Assembly (NCBI RefSeq): GCF_900290235.1
Contig: NZ_OLMK01000094.1
Coordinates: 1-64,000 of the forward strand
From: Streptomyces sp. MA5143a
Lineage (GTDB): Bacteria > Actinomycetota > Actinomycetes > Streptomycetales > Streptomycetaceae
DNA length: 64,000 nucleotides
Direction: 5' to 3'
Numbering within the stretch: position 1 is the first letter of the stretch; every line of letters starts with the position of its first letter. The translations under genes were made by a program, and so were the position numbers. Positions 52,292-61,292 of the stretch are shown piece by piece. The notes below the pieces were generated by a model. The model did not search any database and was not told the DNA's origin. It saw nothing but the letters and a program-made list of their open reading frames with translations.

Positions 52292-52458
52292 GTCAGCGCT
52301 CCTGATCCCGGTTCCACGTCGCCGAAGAGTTGCCGAAAGTTTCCGCCGCGGACCGCCGTCGCGGGCGGCGCCGTAAGTATTCCGCAGGTGGGCGGTGACG
52401 CGGACCGCCGGGAACACGCGCGCGACGGGCCACACCCGCGGCGGTCCGCCCAAGGGAG

Positions 52459-52490
52459 AGGCCCGGGCCTCCCTCACGGGACCCGGGCCT
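52459..52490. terminator. Hairpin in the lon-marR spacer
   Basis: AGGCCCGGG (52459-52467) pairs with CCCGGGCCT (52482-52490), with near-matching GGGA and TCCC extensions. It lies about 125 bases after the lon stop. The 326-base spacer (52292-52617) holds no gene. Confidence 0.5.
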
Positions 52491-52562
52491 TCCCTCGTCC
52501 GGCGGATGTCCGTCACGTCACCGCCGGAGCTTCGCGGGGCCGCCCCTGTGCCGGGCGGCCGT

Positions 52563-52611
52563 GCCGTCGTGCCGTCGTGCTGTCGTGCTGTCGTGCCTGT
52601 CGAGCTGTCGA
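52563..52611. repeat. 8-bp GC(C/T)GTCGT tandem repeat just after lon
   Basis: Units GCCGTCGT, GCCGTCGT, GCTGTCGT, GCTGTCGT, then GCCTGTCGA and GCTGTCGA, end 6 bases before the lon stop codon. Confidence 0.7.
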
Positions 52612-52617
52612 GCGAGG

Positions 52618-55020
52618 TCAGGCGGCCGTCGGGACCGCCACCTCCGCGGGGGCGAGGGCCAGTTCCAGCACCTGTCGGACGTCGGTGACGGCGTGGACCT
52701 CCAGCTTGTCGAGGACCTCGGCGGGGACGTCGTCCAGATCGGCCTCGTTGCGCTTGGGGATGATCACCGTGGTGACCCCGGCCCGGTGCGCGGCGAGCAG
52801 CTTCTGCTTGACGCCGCCGATGGGCAGGACCCGCCCGGTGAGCGAGACCTCACCGGTCATCGCCACGTCCGTGCGGACCAGCCGGCCGGACAGCAGCGAG
52901 GCCAGGGCCGTCGTCATGGTGACACCGGCGCTCGGTCCGTCCTTGGGCACCGCGCCCGCCGGGAAGTGGATGTGCACGCCCCGGTCCTTCAGATCGGCGA
53001 CGGGCAGCTCCAGTTCGGCGCCGTGCGAGCGCAGGAAGGAGAGCGCGATCTGCGCGGACTCCTTCATCACGTCGCCCAGCTGCCCGGTGAGCGTCAGCCC
53101 CGCCGCGCCCGTCTCCGGGTCCGCCAGCGACGCCTCGACATAGAGGACGTCGCCGCCGGCGCCGGTGACCGCGAGCCCCGTCGCCACTCCGGGGACGGCC
53201 GTGCGCCGCTCCGCCGGGTCCTGGGCGGACTCGGGCACGTGGTGCGGGCGCCCGATCAGTGCGCGCAGGTCGGCGTCGGTGACGGTGAACGGCAGCTCCC
53301 GCTCGCCCAGTTCGTGCTGGGCGGCCACCTTGCGCAGCAGCCGGGCGACCGACCGCTCCAGGTTGCGCACCCCGGCCTCGCGGGTGTACTCGCCGGCGAG
53401 CTTGCGCAGCGCGCTCTCGTCGAGGGTGACCTCGTCGGCGTCGAGGCCGGCCCGCTCCAGCTGCCGCGGCAGCAGGTGGTCCCGGGCGATGACGACCTTC
53501 TCGTCCTCCGTGTAGCCGTCCAGCCGGACGAGTTCCATACGGTCGAGCAGCGCGTCGGGGATCGCCTCCAGGACGTTCGCCGTGGCGAGGAAGACGACGT
53601 CGCTCAGGTCCAGCTCGACCTCCAGGTAGTGGTCCCGGAAGGTGTGGTTCTGGGCGGGGTCGAGGACTTCGAGCAGCGCTGCGGCCGGGTCGCCCCGGAA
53701 GTCGGAGCCGACCTTGTCGATCTCGTCGAGCAGGACGACCGGGTTCATCGACCCCGCCTCCTTGATGGCGCGGACGATCCGGCCGGGCAGCGCGCCCACG
53801 TACGTACGCCGGTGGCCGCGGATCTCCGCCTCGTCCCGTACGCCGCCGAGGGCGACCCGGACGAACTTGCGCCCCATGGCGTGGGCCACGGACTCGCCGA
53901 GGCTGGTCTTGCCGACGCCGGGCGGCCCGACGAGGGCGAGCACGGCACCGCCGCGCCGGCCGCCGACGACACCGAGCCCGCGGTCGGAACGCCGCTTACG
54001 CACGGCGAGGTACTCGGTGATGCGCTCCTTCACGTCCTCCAGGCCGGCGTGCTCGGCGTCGAGGACACCCTTGGCACCCTGGATGTCGTAGGCGTCCTCG
54101 GTCCGCTCGTTCCACGGCAGTTCGAGCACGGTGTCGAGCCAGGTGCGGATCCAGCCGCCCTCGGGGGACTGGTCGCTGGACCGTTCGAGCTTGTCGACCT
54201 CCTTGAGCGCGGCCTCCCTGACCTTCTCGGGCAGGTCGGCGGCCTCGACCCGGGCGCGGTAGTCGTCGGACTCCTCGCCCTCCTTCTCGCCGTTCAGTTC
54301 GCGCAGTTCCTTGCGGACGGCTTCGAGCTGACGCCGCAGCAGGAACTCCCGCTGCTGCTTGTCGACGCCCTCCTGGACGTCCTTGGCGATGGTCTCGGCG
54401 ACGTCCTGCTCGGCGAGGTGGTCGCGGAGCTGCTGGGTGGCGAGCTTCAGCCGGGCGATCGGGTCGGCCGTCTCCAGCAGCAGCACCTTCTGCTCGGTCG
54501 TCAGGAACGGCGAGTAGCCGGAGTTGTCGGCCAGCGCGGAGACGTCGTCGATCGCCTGCACACGGTCGACGACCTGCCAGGCGCCGCGCTTGCGCAGCCA
54601 ACTGCTGGCCAGGGCCTTGTACTCGGTGACCAGTTCGGCGACATGGCCGGGCAGCGGCTCCGGCACACTCTCCTCGACCCGGGTGCCCTCGACCCACAGT
54701 GCGGCCCCGGGCCCGGTGGTCCCGGCCCCGATCTTCACTCGGCCGCGTCCCCGGATCAGCGCGCCCGGGTCGCCGTCGGCGAGCCGGCCCACCTGCTCGA
54801 CGGTGCCGAGCACACCCGTGGCCGCGTACGCGCCGTCGATCCGCGGCACCAGCAGCACCCTCGGCTTGCCGCGTTCCGCACGCGCCGCCGCCTGGGCGGC
54901 CTCCACCGCGGCCCGTACATCCGTGTCATTGAGGTCCAGCGGCACCACCATGCCGGGCAGCACGACCTCGTCGTCGAGCGGCAGTACGGGCAGGGTGAGC
55001 GGTGCGGACGTCGAAGCCAT
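52618..55020 (-). CDS. lon: ATP-dependent Lon protease
   Basis: Cytosolic AAA+ protease of 800 residues. The N-terminal substrate domain (LPLDDEVVLPGMVVPLDL) is followed by a coiled coil (EFLLRRQLEAVRKELREL). The AAA+ module has Walker A ALVGPPGVGKTSLG and Walker B PVVLLDEIDKV. The catalytic dyad is Ser in PKDGPSAGVTM and Lys in GGVKQKLLAAHRAG. ATG at 55020 follows GGGAGAG; the GTG-type extension to 55041 would overlap the operator. A HAIR-type operator lies 22 bases upstream, so HspR repression is expected. Confidence 0.97.
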   Translation of the reverse strand: MASTSAPLTLPVLPLDDEVVLPGMVVPLDLNDTDVRAAVEAAQAAARAERGKPRVLLVPRIDGAYAATGVLGTVEQVGRLADGDPGALIRGRGRVKIGAGTTGPGAALWVEGTRVEESVPEPLPGHVAELVTEYKALASSWLRKRGAWQVVDRVQAIDDVSALADNSGYSPFLTTEQKVLLLETADPIARLKLATQQLRDHLAEQDVAETIAKDVQEGVDKQQREFLLRRQLEAVRKELRELNGEKEGEESDDYRARVEAADLPEKVREAALKEVDKLERSSDQSPEGGWIRTWLDTVLELPWNERTEDAYDIQGAKGVLDAEHAGLEDVKERITEYLAVRKRRSDRGLGVVGGRRGGAVLALVGPPGVGKTSLGESVAHAMGRKFVRVALGGVRDEAEIRGHRRTYVGALPGRIVRAIKEAGSMNPVVLLDEIDKVGSDFRGDPAAALLEVLDPAQNHTFRDHYLEVELDLSDVVFLATANVLEAIPDALLDRMELVRLDGYTEDEKVVIARDHLLPRQLERAGLDADEVTLDESALRKLAGEYTREAGVRNLERSVARLLRKVAAQHELGERELPFTVTDADLRALIGRPHHVPESAQDPAERRTAVPGVATGLAVTGAGGDVLYVEASLADPETGAAGLTLTGQLGDVMKESAQIALSFLRSHGAELELPVADLKDRGVHIHFPAGAVPKDGPSAGVTMTTALASLLSGRLVRTDVAMTGEVSLTGRVLPIGGVKQKLLAAHRAGVTTVIIPKRNEADLDDVPAEVLDKLEVHAVTDVRQVLELALAPAEVAVPTAA

Positions 55021-55042
55021 GATCTCTCCCTCGGCATTCAAG

Positions 55043-55061
55043 TTGAGCTATGCCGACTCAA
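55043..55061. promoter_or_regulatory. HAIR operator (HspR binding site) of lon
   Basis: TTGAGC-N7-ACTCAA with spacer TATGCCG on the + strand. It matches the HspR-associated inverted repeat (CTTGAGT-N7-ACTCAAG) with one changed base in the left arm. Its edge lies 22 bases before the lon ATG, so it should block the promoter or start of lon. HspR control of lon is established for Streptomyces. Confidence 0.85.
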
Positions 55062-55197
55062 TGCACATGAGCCCGTGGATGTTCCCCGAGGGCCGGGTCG
55101 TTCGCTGTGGGCGATCAGGGACGGGACGACGCACGGGCGGCCACCCCCTGAAACAACCCCGCACAGGCAAGAGCGCCGGGTCGCCTCGCGAGGACCG

Positions 55198-55710
55198 ATG
55201 ACGACGTCGAGGAGGAGGCGGTCCGGAAGGTGGCCGGCGCGGTCACCGGGGCCGGAGTGTGGCTCAAGGTCTGCGCCGCCGCGTCGAGAGTCGCCCCCTG
55301 CCTGGGCGAGGGCCGGGGGGACCCCGAGCCGGGCCGGCCGATGACCGCAGCCCTGGGGACGCCGGAGGGCCCGGCCGTCACCGCCCCGGAGGGCTACCGC
55401 CGACGCACCTGGGTCCGGGGCGGCTTGATCCGCACGATGGTCGCCGCACCGGACGGCTCGTGGGCCTCGCGGCCGGATCGCCCCGACCGGGCGGACCGCG
55501 GTCGTCGACCAGATGGAGACCTCCGCGTCCCACCGCCGCCGGGGCCTCGGCACGCTCGTCGTGCGCACCCTGACCCTGGGCGACGTCCGAGGAGGGCGCG
55601 GAGGTCGGCGTGCCGAGCGGGGGGCGCCCCCTCCCCCGCGCAGGGCTCAGGTCAGCTGGGCCGGACCTTCACCGGGCGCGCCGGGCCCTGGGGTGGGACC
55701 GCGTCACGGG
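55198..55710 (+). pseudogene. Decayed GNAT-family acetyltransferase gene
   Basis: Pieces of a GNAT protein are spread over different frames. One frame has VAGAVTGAGVWLKVCAAASR, MTAALGTPEGPAVTAPEGYR and GGLIRTMVAAPDGSWASR. A shifted frame then reads GRIAPTGRTAVVDQMETSAS plus HRRRGLGTLVVRTLTL, which is the acetyl-CoA loop. A third stretch reads LGRTFTGRAGPWGGT, matching a GNAT C-terminus. At least two frameshifts are needed to join them, and the start is lost. The 3' end overlaps the rhomboid-like gene on the other strand. The 190 bases before it contain the lon promoter only. Confidence 0.75.
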
Positions 55711-56911
55711 CCGTCGCCGCGCGCCGCCACCGCCGTACCACCGGCCACGTGGCGACGCCGATCGCGAGGGCGACCAGATGGCCCCAGTTGGTCATCGGGT
55801 CCGTGAACGCCGTCAGGTCCTCCAGGAGCATCCAGCCGAAGGCGAGCAGCAGCGGCCAGCGCGACCACCACGGCAGCACGGCGGCCAGCGCGCCCACGCT
55901 CGCCGCCACGCCGAAGCTGATCCCGTAGTCGAGGCGGTGGAGGGAACTGCCGGGCAGCGAGCCGGTCAGGACGGCGACCCCGACCGGGATCTCGGTGGCG
56001 AGGGTGGCGAGGCCATGCCCCAGCAGGAAGACCATGGCCGTGCGCCGGCCGCCGATCCGGCGCTCCAGCGCGGTCAGCACCAGCACGAAGCCGAGCGCGT
56101 ACGGCGACGCCACCCCGCCGGCGATCCACAGCGCGCTCGCGACGAGCACCGGCACCGGGGCGCCCACGAGGTGCGCGACGTCCGTACTGAAGCCCTGGTG
56201 GAGGGCGTGGACGACGGCCGGGTCCGCGTACTCGGTGACGAGCGAGGTCAGCAGCAGGACGGCCAGGTACCAGAAGGTGAAGGGCGTGCCGGTGGGGGTG
56301 GGGAGCAGCCGCCAGGGGCGCGGAAGGGAGCGGTGTGCAGGAGTGGGACGTGTACGGCGACCGAGGGCGAGCCGGCCGCTCCGGCCCCGGCACCCCGAGG
56401 ACGCGCCCCGCTCACGACCGAGCCCTGACGGCTTCGGCAGCCGCGCCCGCTCGGCACCGGGTCCCAGCGGCCCGGCCGGTCCCGACTGCTCGACGGCACC
56501 GGCTCCCAGCGGCCCGGCCAGTCCCGACTCGACGGCACCGGCTCCCAGCGGCCTGGCCAGTCCCGACTGCTCGACGGCACCGGGCCCCAGCGACTCCGCC
56601 AGCCCTGCCCGCTCGGCACCGGGACCCAGCGACTCGGCCAAACCCGCCCGCTCGACACCAAGCCCCAGCGGCCCCGGCGGTCCCGCCCGCTCGACACCGG
56701 GACCCGACGGGTCGGTCTCTCCCCCGCCCCGTACCGGCGTCACCACGCCCGGCTGGCGTGGGATTCCGTTCAGGAACGGCCCGGCAGCCGACGGTGTCAC
56801 GTCGGTCCGGTCCGGCCCTGTCCCGGTCTCCACGCCATCCAAGATGAAGCGCTCCCTCCGTTTGGCTCCACCTTCGGCATCCCGGCGCCCTCTGTCTGTG
56901 ACCTGCGCCAC
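55652..56911 (-). CDS. Rhomboid-like membrane protein with repetitive N-terminus
   Basis: A 419-residue protein. The first 180 residues are disordered, with about five imperfect 16-18-residue repeats (ERAGLAESLGPGA, EQSGLARPLGAGAV). Six membrane helices follow from residue about 205 (FTFWYLAVLLLTSLVTEYAD). Two segments resemble the rhomboid dyad: Ser in RLDYGISFGVAASVG and His in NWGHLVALAIGVATW. The Gly-x-Ser motif is not canonical, so activity is uncertain. GTG at 56911 starts the long form; a later start after the repeats is possible. The 3' end overlaps the GNAT remnant. Confidence 0.7.
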   Translation of the reverse strand: MAQVTDRGRRDAEGGAKRRERFILDGVETGTGPDRTDVTPSAAGPFLNGIPRQPGVVTPVRGGGETDPSGPGVERAGPPGPLGLGVERAGLAESLGPGAERAGLAESLGPGAVEQSGLARPLGAGAVESGLAGPLGAGAVEQSGPAGPLGPGAERARLPKPSGLGRERGASSGCRGRSGRLALGRRTRPTPAHRSLPRPWRLLPTPTGTPFTFWYLAVLLLTSLVTEYADPAVVHALHQGFSTDVAHLVGAPVPVLVASALWIAGGVASPYALGFVLVLTALERRIGGRRTAMVFLLGHGLATLATEIPVGVAVLTGSLPGSSLHRLDYGISFGVAASVGALAAVLPWWSRWPLLLAFGWMLLEDLTAFTDPMTNWGHLVALAIGVATWPVVRRWRRAATARDAVPPQGPARPVKVRPS

Positions 56912-56942
56912 GTTCGCCGGGATTCACAGCAATCCGACAACC

Positions 56943-57620
56943 TCACCCGTCCGTCGAGAGCACCCGCAGCACCCGCTCCACGTACGCCCGGAACCGTCCC
57001 GCCAGGTCGAACCCCCGCGGGTCCAGCACCCATTGGATCCGGAGCCCGTCCAGCACGGCGGCCACCTCCTGCGCGACGGCGTCGGCGACGGCATCCGTGT
57101 CCGGCCGCAGTTCACCGGCGTGCGCCGCCCGCCGCAGCACCCCCGACATGACCTCCATCAGTTCGGCGTACCGGTGGGCGAAGTACCCGTGGGCGGGATG
57201 CCCGGGGTCGCCCGCCTCCGCCGCCAGAACGTTGAACATGCGGGTCTGCCCCACCCGCGCGCTGTCGTGCTCGACGAGCCGCACGAGCATCGAGAACATC
57301 TCCGCCGCCGACGCGAAGTCGTACGCGAGGAACCCCTCCCGCTCGCTCGCGTCGGCGCGTTCCAGCACCTGGAGGAGGAGGCCCTCCTTGGAGGGGAAGT
57401 GGTGCAGCAGGCCACCCTGGGTGATGCCGACGTCCTTGGCGATGCGGGCGAGGGAGGAGGCGTGGAAGCCCCATCGGGCGAAGTGGTCGACGGCCGTGTC
57501 GAGGATGCGCTGCCGTCGTTCGTCGCCGACGGCGTACGAGCCGCGGGGCGTCCGGGCGGCGGGCGGCGTCCGTCTGCCGGGTTCGTCGGCAGACCCCTCG
57601 GGCGTCCGGTTCCGCGCCAT
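56943..57620 (-). CDS. TetR-family transcriptional regulator
   Basis: A 225-residue TetR-type repressor. The helix-turn-helix is RRQRILDTAVDHFARWGFHA plus SSLARIAKDVGITQGGLLHH, followed by FPSKEGLL. The ligand domain follows. ATG at 57620 (MARNRTPEG) is preferred over the GTG-type start at 57641. A palindromic operator at 57735-57760 lies 115 bases upstream, between this gene and the divergent GH3 gene, so it probably controls both. Confidence 0.92.
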   Translation of the reverse strand: MARNRTPEGSADEPGRRTPPAARTPRGSYAVGDERRQRILDTAVDHFARWGFHASSLARIAKDVGITQGGLLHHFPSKEGLLLQVLERADASEREGFLAYDFASAAEMFSMLVRLVEHDSARVGQTRMFNVLAAEAGDPGHPAHGYFAHRYAELMEVMSGVLRRAAHAGELRPDTDAVADAVAQEVAAVLDGLRIQWVLDPRGFDLAGRFRAYVERVLRVLSTDG

Positions 57621-57734
57621 GCCCGCCACCCTAGCCCTCACCCTGCGACCTCGGCGGACGGCGCGAACCGCCGGTTACACGAGTCACGCGCCCTGTCGAT
57701 CAAGCGGTTGGCCCGGTGATTCTGGCCACGTGAC

Positions 57735-57760
57735 CAAAACCTAGTACCCACTCGGTTTTG
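57735..57760. promoter_or_regulatory. TetR-type operator between TetR and GH3 genes
   Basis: CAAAACCTAGT-ACCC-ACTCGGTTTTG forms an inverted repeat with 11-base arms, one mismatch and a 4-base spacer. It is centred in the divergent intergenic region. Size and symmetry fit a TetR dimer site. Confidence 0.75.
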
Positions 57761-57835
57761 CTGCTTCCCTGAACGGGCGCCTGTGCCCCGTCACCCCCCC
57801 ACGCACCTCCGTACCCCACGTACAAGGACTGCCGG

Positions 57836-59590
57836 ATGCCCACGCCCGACTACCGCGACCCGAACCTCCCCGTCGAGGAACGGGTGGAGGACCTGCTGGC
57901 CCGGATGACGCTCGCGGAGAAGGCCGGGCAGCTCTTCCACACCCCGCTCGCGATGAACGAGGACGGCACGCCTGCCGAAGGGGGCGGCTCCCTTCCGTAC
58001 GGCACCACCGCGCTGGTGACGGAGGGTCATCTGACCCACGTGCAGCTCGTGGGCCGGTACGGCGTGCGGGAGACGGCGGAATGGGTCAACCGGCTCCAGG
58101 CGCTCGCCGCGGACACCCGGCTCGGCATCCCGGTCACCCTCTCCACCGACCCGCGCCACTCGTACACCGACCAGCGGGGCGCGTCCTTCGCCACCGCCCC
58201 GTTCTCCGCCTGGCCCGCGCCGTCGGGCCTCGCCGCCATCGGCGACGCCGAGCTGGTGGAGCGGTTCGGCGACACCGTCCGGCGCGAGTATCTGGCGGTG
58301 GGCTTCCGGGTCGCCGTCCACCCCGTGGTCCGCGCCGGTCACGACCTCGCCACCGGGCACGGTGGTGCCGACCTGTCCGGCGCCTTCGGCTCGTCCGCCG
58401 AACGGACGGGCGACCTCGTCCGGGCGTACGTGCGCGGCCTCCAGGGGCCACGGCTCGGTCCCCGCTCCGTCGCCGCCATGTTCACGCACGTCCCCGGCGG
58501 CGACCGGTCCCTCGCGCCGGTCGAGTCGGCCGTCGACGCCGGGTGCTCGCGCCTGATGCCTCATCCCGCCCGGCCGACCGCGACCAGGACCGGGCACGGG
58601 TCCGGGGAGCCGGCCGACGTCGGCTTCGTCGGCGACGGCGACGGCGACGCCTTCGGCCTCGGCTTCGGCTTCGGCTTCGACCGGAACGCCCTGACCGGCC
58701 CGCTCCCCGAACGCCTCGGCTTCGACGGCATCGTCTGCACCGCCCCCGGTCTGCTCACCGGCCCCGCGATCCCGGGCGAACCGCACGGGGAACGGGGCGC
58801 CGAACACCTCTCCCTCGCCGAGCGCGCGGCGAGGGCCCTGGACGCGGGCGCCGACCAGTTCGGCGGCGAAGGGCGCCCCGACGTCGTCGTGGAACTGGTG
58901 CGGTCCGGCCGGATCCCCGAGGAGCGCGTCGACGCCTCCGTACGCCGGTTACTGCGCGAGAAGTTCCGGCTCGGCCTCTTCGAGAGGCGCTACGTCGACC
59001 CGGACCGGGCCGAGGAGACCGTGGGCGCGGCCGATTTCACCGCCCTCGGCGCCACCGCCCAGCGCCGCTCCCTCACGATCCTCACCAACCACTCCCTGCT
59101 GCCCCTCACCGACCGCCCGAACCTGTACGTCGACGGTGTCGGCGCGCAGACGGCGTCCCTGTACGGCAATGTCGTCGCCGATCCGGCCCACGCCGACGTC
59201 GCCGTACTGCGGCTGCGGACACCGCACGGGGAACGGCCGGACCCCGCCGGGCCGTCCCTCTCCGGGGTGTCCCCGGCGTCCCCGGCGTCCGGTGCGGAGC
59301 GGCTGCGGGAGGTCCTCGCGCTGCTGGACGCCGTCCCCACCCTGGTCTGCGTCACCCTGGAACAGCCCTTCGTGCTCCCGGAGATCGCGGCGAGGGCGGC
59401 CGCGCTCGTCGTCGACTACGGGGCGTCCGACCCGGCGTTGCTCGACGTGGCCTTCGGCCGGGCGCGGGCCGAGGGGCGGCTCCCCTTCGAACTCCGGCGT
59501 CCCACGGCCTCGATGGAGGAGTCCGGGCCGGACGCGTCGAACTCCACCGGGACGCCCCTCTTCCCGTACGGGCACGGTCTGGAGATCTGA
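57836..59590 (+). CDS. Glycoside hydrolase family 3-like protein, probably catalytically inactive
   Basis: A 584-residue GH3-fold protein. The N-terminus is typical (VEDLLARMTLAEKAGQLFHT). The nucleophile Asp should lie in a motif like GFDGxVCTDWG, but here it is LGFDGIVCTAPGLLTG, with Ala at about residue 303. The substrate Lys-His motif (VKHFPG in relatives) reads FTHVPGG at about 216. A Gly/Asp/Phe-rich insertion (VGDGDGDAFGLGFGFGF) is present before the nucleophile. The C-terminal sandwich (LPLTDRPNLYVDGVG, GRLPFELRRP, PLFPYGHGLEI) is intact. The frame is open, so it is expressed or recently decayed. Confidence 0.82.
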   Translation: MPTPDYRDPNLPVEERVEDLLARMTLAEKAGQLFHTPLAMNEDGTPAEGGGSLPYGTTALVTEGHLTHVQLVGRYGVRETAEWVNRLQALAADTRLGIPVTLSTDPRHSYTDQRGASFATAPFSAWPAPSGLAAIGDAELVERFGDTVRREYLAVGFRVAVHPVVRAGHDLATGHGGADLSGAFGSSAERTGDLVRAYVRGLQGPRLGPRSVAAMFTHVPGGDRSLAPVESAVDAGCSRLMPHPARPTATRTGHGSGEPADVGFVGDGDGDAFGLGFGFGFDRNALTGPLPERLGFDGIVCTAPGLLTGPAIPGEPHGERGAEHLSLAERAARALDAGADQFGGEGRPDVVVELVRSGRIPEERVDASVRRLLREKFRLGLFERRYVDPDRAEETVGAADFTALGATAQRRSLTILTNHSLLPLTDRPNLYVDGVGAQTASLYGNVVADPAHADVAVLRLRTPHGERPDPAGPSLSGVSPASPASGAERLREVLALLDAVPTLVCVTLEQPFVLPEIAARAAALVVDYGASDPALLDVAFGRARAEGRLPFELRRPTASMEESGPDASNSTGTPLFPYGHGLEI

Positions 59591-59692
59591 GCACGCCCCG
59601 TCGCGGCGGGCGGACGCTCCGAACACGTCAAGCCCCGCCGGGGCGGTCGTAATTCAGCCGACGTCGCGTGCGGGACGCGTAAGGATGGGGGG

Positions 59693-60367
59693 ATGACCAC
59701 CACCGACGTCCCCGAAGTCATCGACCGGCGCGAGGGCCCCTACGGCGAGGTAGTCCTGCGGCGGCACGGGGAGCTGTTGCAGATCATCGCCAACGGGTGC
59801 TTCCTGATGGACACCTCCGACGGGCGCTCGGAGCGACTGCTGGTCGACGCCGCCCTCGACGCGCTGACCGGGCGTTTTCAGCCGAGTGTGCTCATCGGCG
59901 GCCTGGGCGTGGGCTTCTCGCTCGCACACGCCGCAGCGAACCCGAGTTGGGGCGCGATCACCGTCGTGGAACGCGAACCGGCCGTCATCGACTGGCACCG
60001 CGCGGGGCCCCTGGCCGACCTGTCCGCGCAGGCGCTCGCCGACCCGCGGACGCGGATCGTGGAAGCCGATCTCGTCGAGTACGTCAATGAGACTTGCGCC
60101 ACGTTCGACGCGCTCTGCCTGGACATCGACAACGGGCCCGACTGGACCGTCTCCGACAGCAACGAAAACCTGTACTCACCGGCTGGATTGGCAAGCTGCG
60201 CAAGGGTGTTGAACCCCGGCGGAGTACTGGCCGTGTGGTCGGCACAGCCTTCCCCGGAATTCGAGGAAACCTTGGGGAATGCCGGGTTCCATCAGGTGCG
60301 TACCGAAGAGATCCCCGTTGCCCGAGGAGTTCCGGACGTGGTGCACCTCGCGGTCCGACCTGGATAG
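59693..60367 (+). CDS. Spermidine synthase-like methyltransferase-fold protein
   Basis: A 224-residue class I SAM-fold protein. It shows QIIANGCFLMDTSDGRSERL (the polyamine-synthase entry segment), the binding loop VLIGGLGVGFSLAHAAAN, the acidic end of strand 2 in ITVVEREPAVIDWH, and FDALCLDIDNGPDWTV. It lacks the N-terminal beta domain of true spermidine synthases, so it may be a related transferase. It stands alone between GH3 and the two-component genes. Confidence 0.82.
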   Translation: MTTTDVPEVIDRREGPYGEVVLRRHGELLQIIANGCFLMDTSDGRSERLLVDAALDALTGRFQPSVLIGGLGVGFSLAHAAANPSWGAITVVEREPAVIDWHRAGPLADLSAQALADPRTRIVEADLVEYVNETCATFDALCLDIDNGPDWTVSDSNENLYSPAGLASCARVLNPGGVLAVWSAQPSPEFEETLGNAGFHQVRTEEIPVARGVPDVVHLAVRPG

Positions 60368-60498
60368 CCCTGGCGTGGTGACTGCCCGTACCCTGCTTGC
60401 CTGGCGCCGATCATTCAAGCGTCAATCGCAGTCATGCGCAGCCATGCGTAGTCAAGGGATCACCCCACGGATTCCGGAAAGCAACTCAGGGGCGGGCG

Positions 60499-61236
60499 AT
60501 GGAGCAGACACACACCTCCCACAACGGCACGACGGCGACCCCGGGCGCACAGCGCCGGGTGCTCGTGGTCGAGGACGACCCGACGATCGTCGACGCCATC
60601 GCGGCCCGCCTGCGCGCCGAGGGTTTCGTCGTACAGACCGCGTCCGACGGCCCCGCGGCCGTGGACACGGCGGAGGCCTGGCAGCCCGACCTGCTGATCC
60701 TCGACATCATGCTGCCCGGCTTCGACGGCCTGGAGGTGTGCAGGCGCGTCCAGGCCCAGCGGCCCGTCCCCGTGCTGATGCTCACCGCGCGGGACGACGA
60801 GACGGACATGCTGGTCGGGCTCGGCGTCGGCGCCGACGACTACATGACCAAGCCGTTCTCCATGCGTGAACTGGCCGCGCGCGTCCATGTGCTGCTGCGC
60901 CGCGTGGAGCGGGCCGCGCTGGCCGCCACCACCCCGCGCTCGGGCATCCTGCGCCTCGGTGAACTGGAGATCGACCACGCGCAGCGCCGTGTCCGGGTGC
61001 GCAGCGAGGACGTTCACCTGACCCCCACCGAGTTCGACCTGCTCGTATGTCTCGCGAACACGCCGCGTGCCGTACTCTCGCGCGAACAGCTGCTCGCCGA
61101 GGTCTGGGACTGGGCGGACGCGTCCGGGACGCGCACCGTCGACAGCCACATCAAGGCGCTGCGGCGGAAGATCGGCGCGGAGCGGATCCGCACGGTGCAC
61201 GGAGTCGGGTACGCCCTGGAGACCCCGACCCCCTGA
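60499..61236 (+). CDS. OmpR-type response regulator
   Basis: A 245-residue regulator. The receiver domain has VLVVEDDPTIVDAIAARL, the phospho-acceptor Asp in LLILDIMLPGFDGLE and Lys in DDYMTKPFSMREL. The C-terminal winged helix is typical (HLTPTEFDLLVCLANTP, RTVDSHIKALRRKIG). The ATG at 60499 follows GGGGCGGGCG. The partner sensor kinase follows 56 bases downstream. The SCO5282/5283-type pair beside sucA is the likely orthologue. Confidence 0.94.
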   Translation: MEQTHTSHNGTTATPGAQRRVLVVEDDPTIVDAIAARLRAEGFVVQTASDGPAAVDTAEAWQPDLLILDIMLPGFDGLEVCRRVQAQRPVPVLMLTARDDETDMLVGLGVGADDYMTKPFSMRELAARVHVLLRRVERAALAATTPRSGILRLGELEIDHAQRRVRVRSEDVHLTPTEFDLLVCLANTPRAVLSREQLLAEVWDWADASGTRTVDSHIKALRRKIGAERIRTVHGVGYALETPTP

Positions 61237-61292
61237 GCCGCGTCCGCACGACGCGCCTCGTACTCGCGTAGGCACAGGGGACTGGTGGCGAT

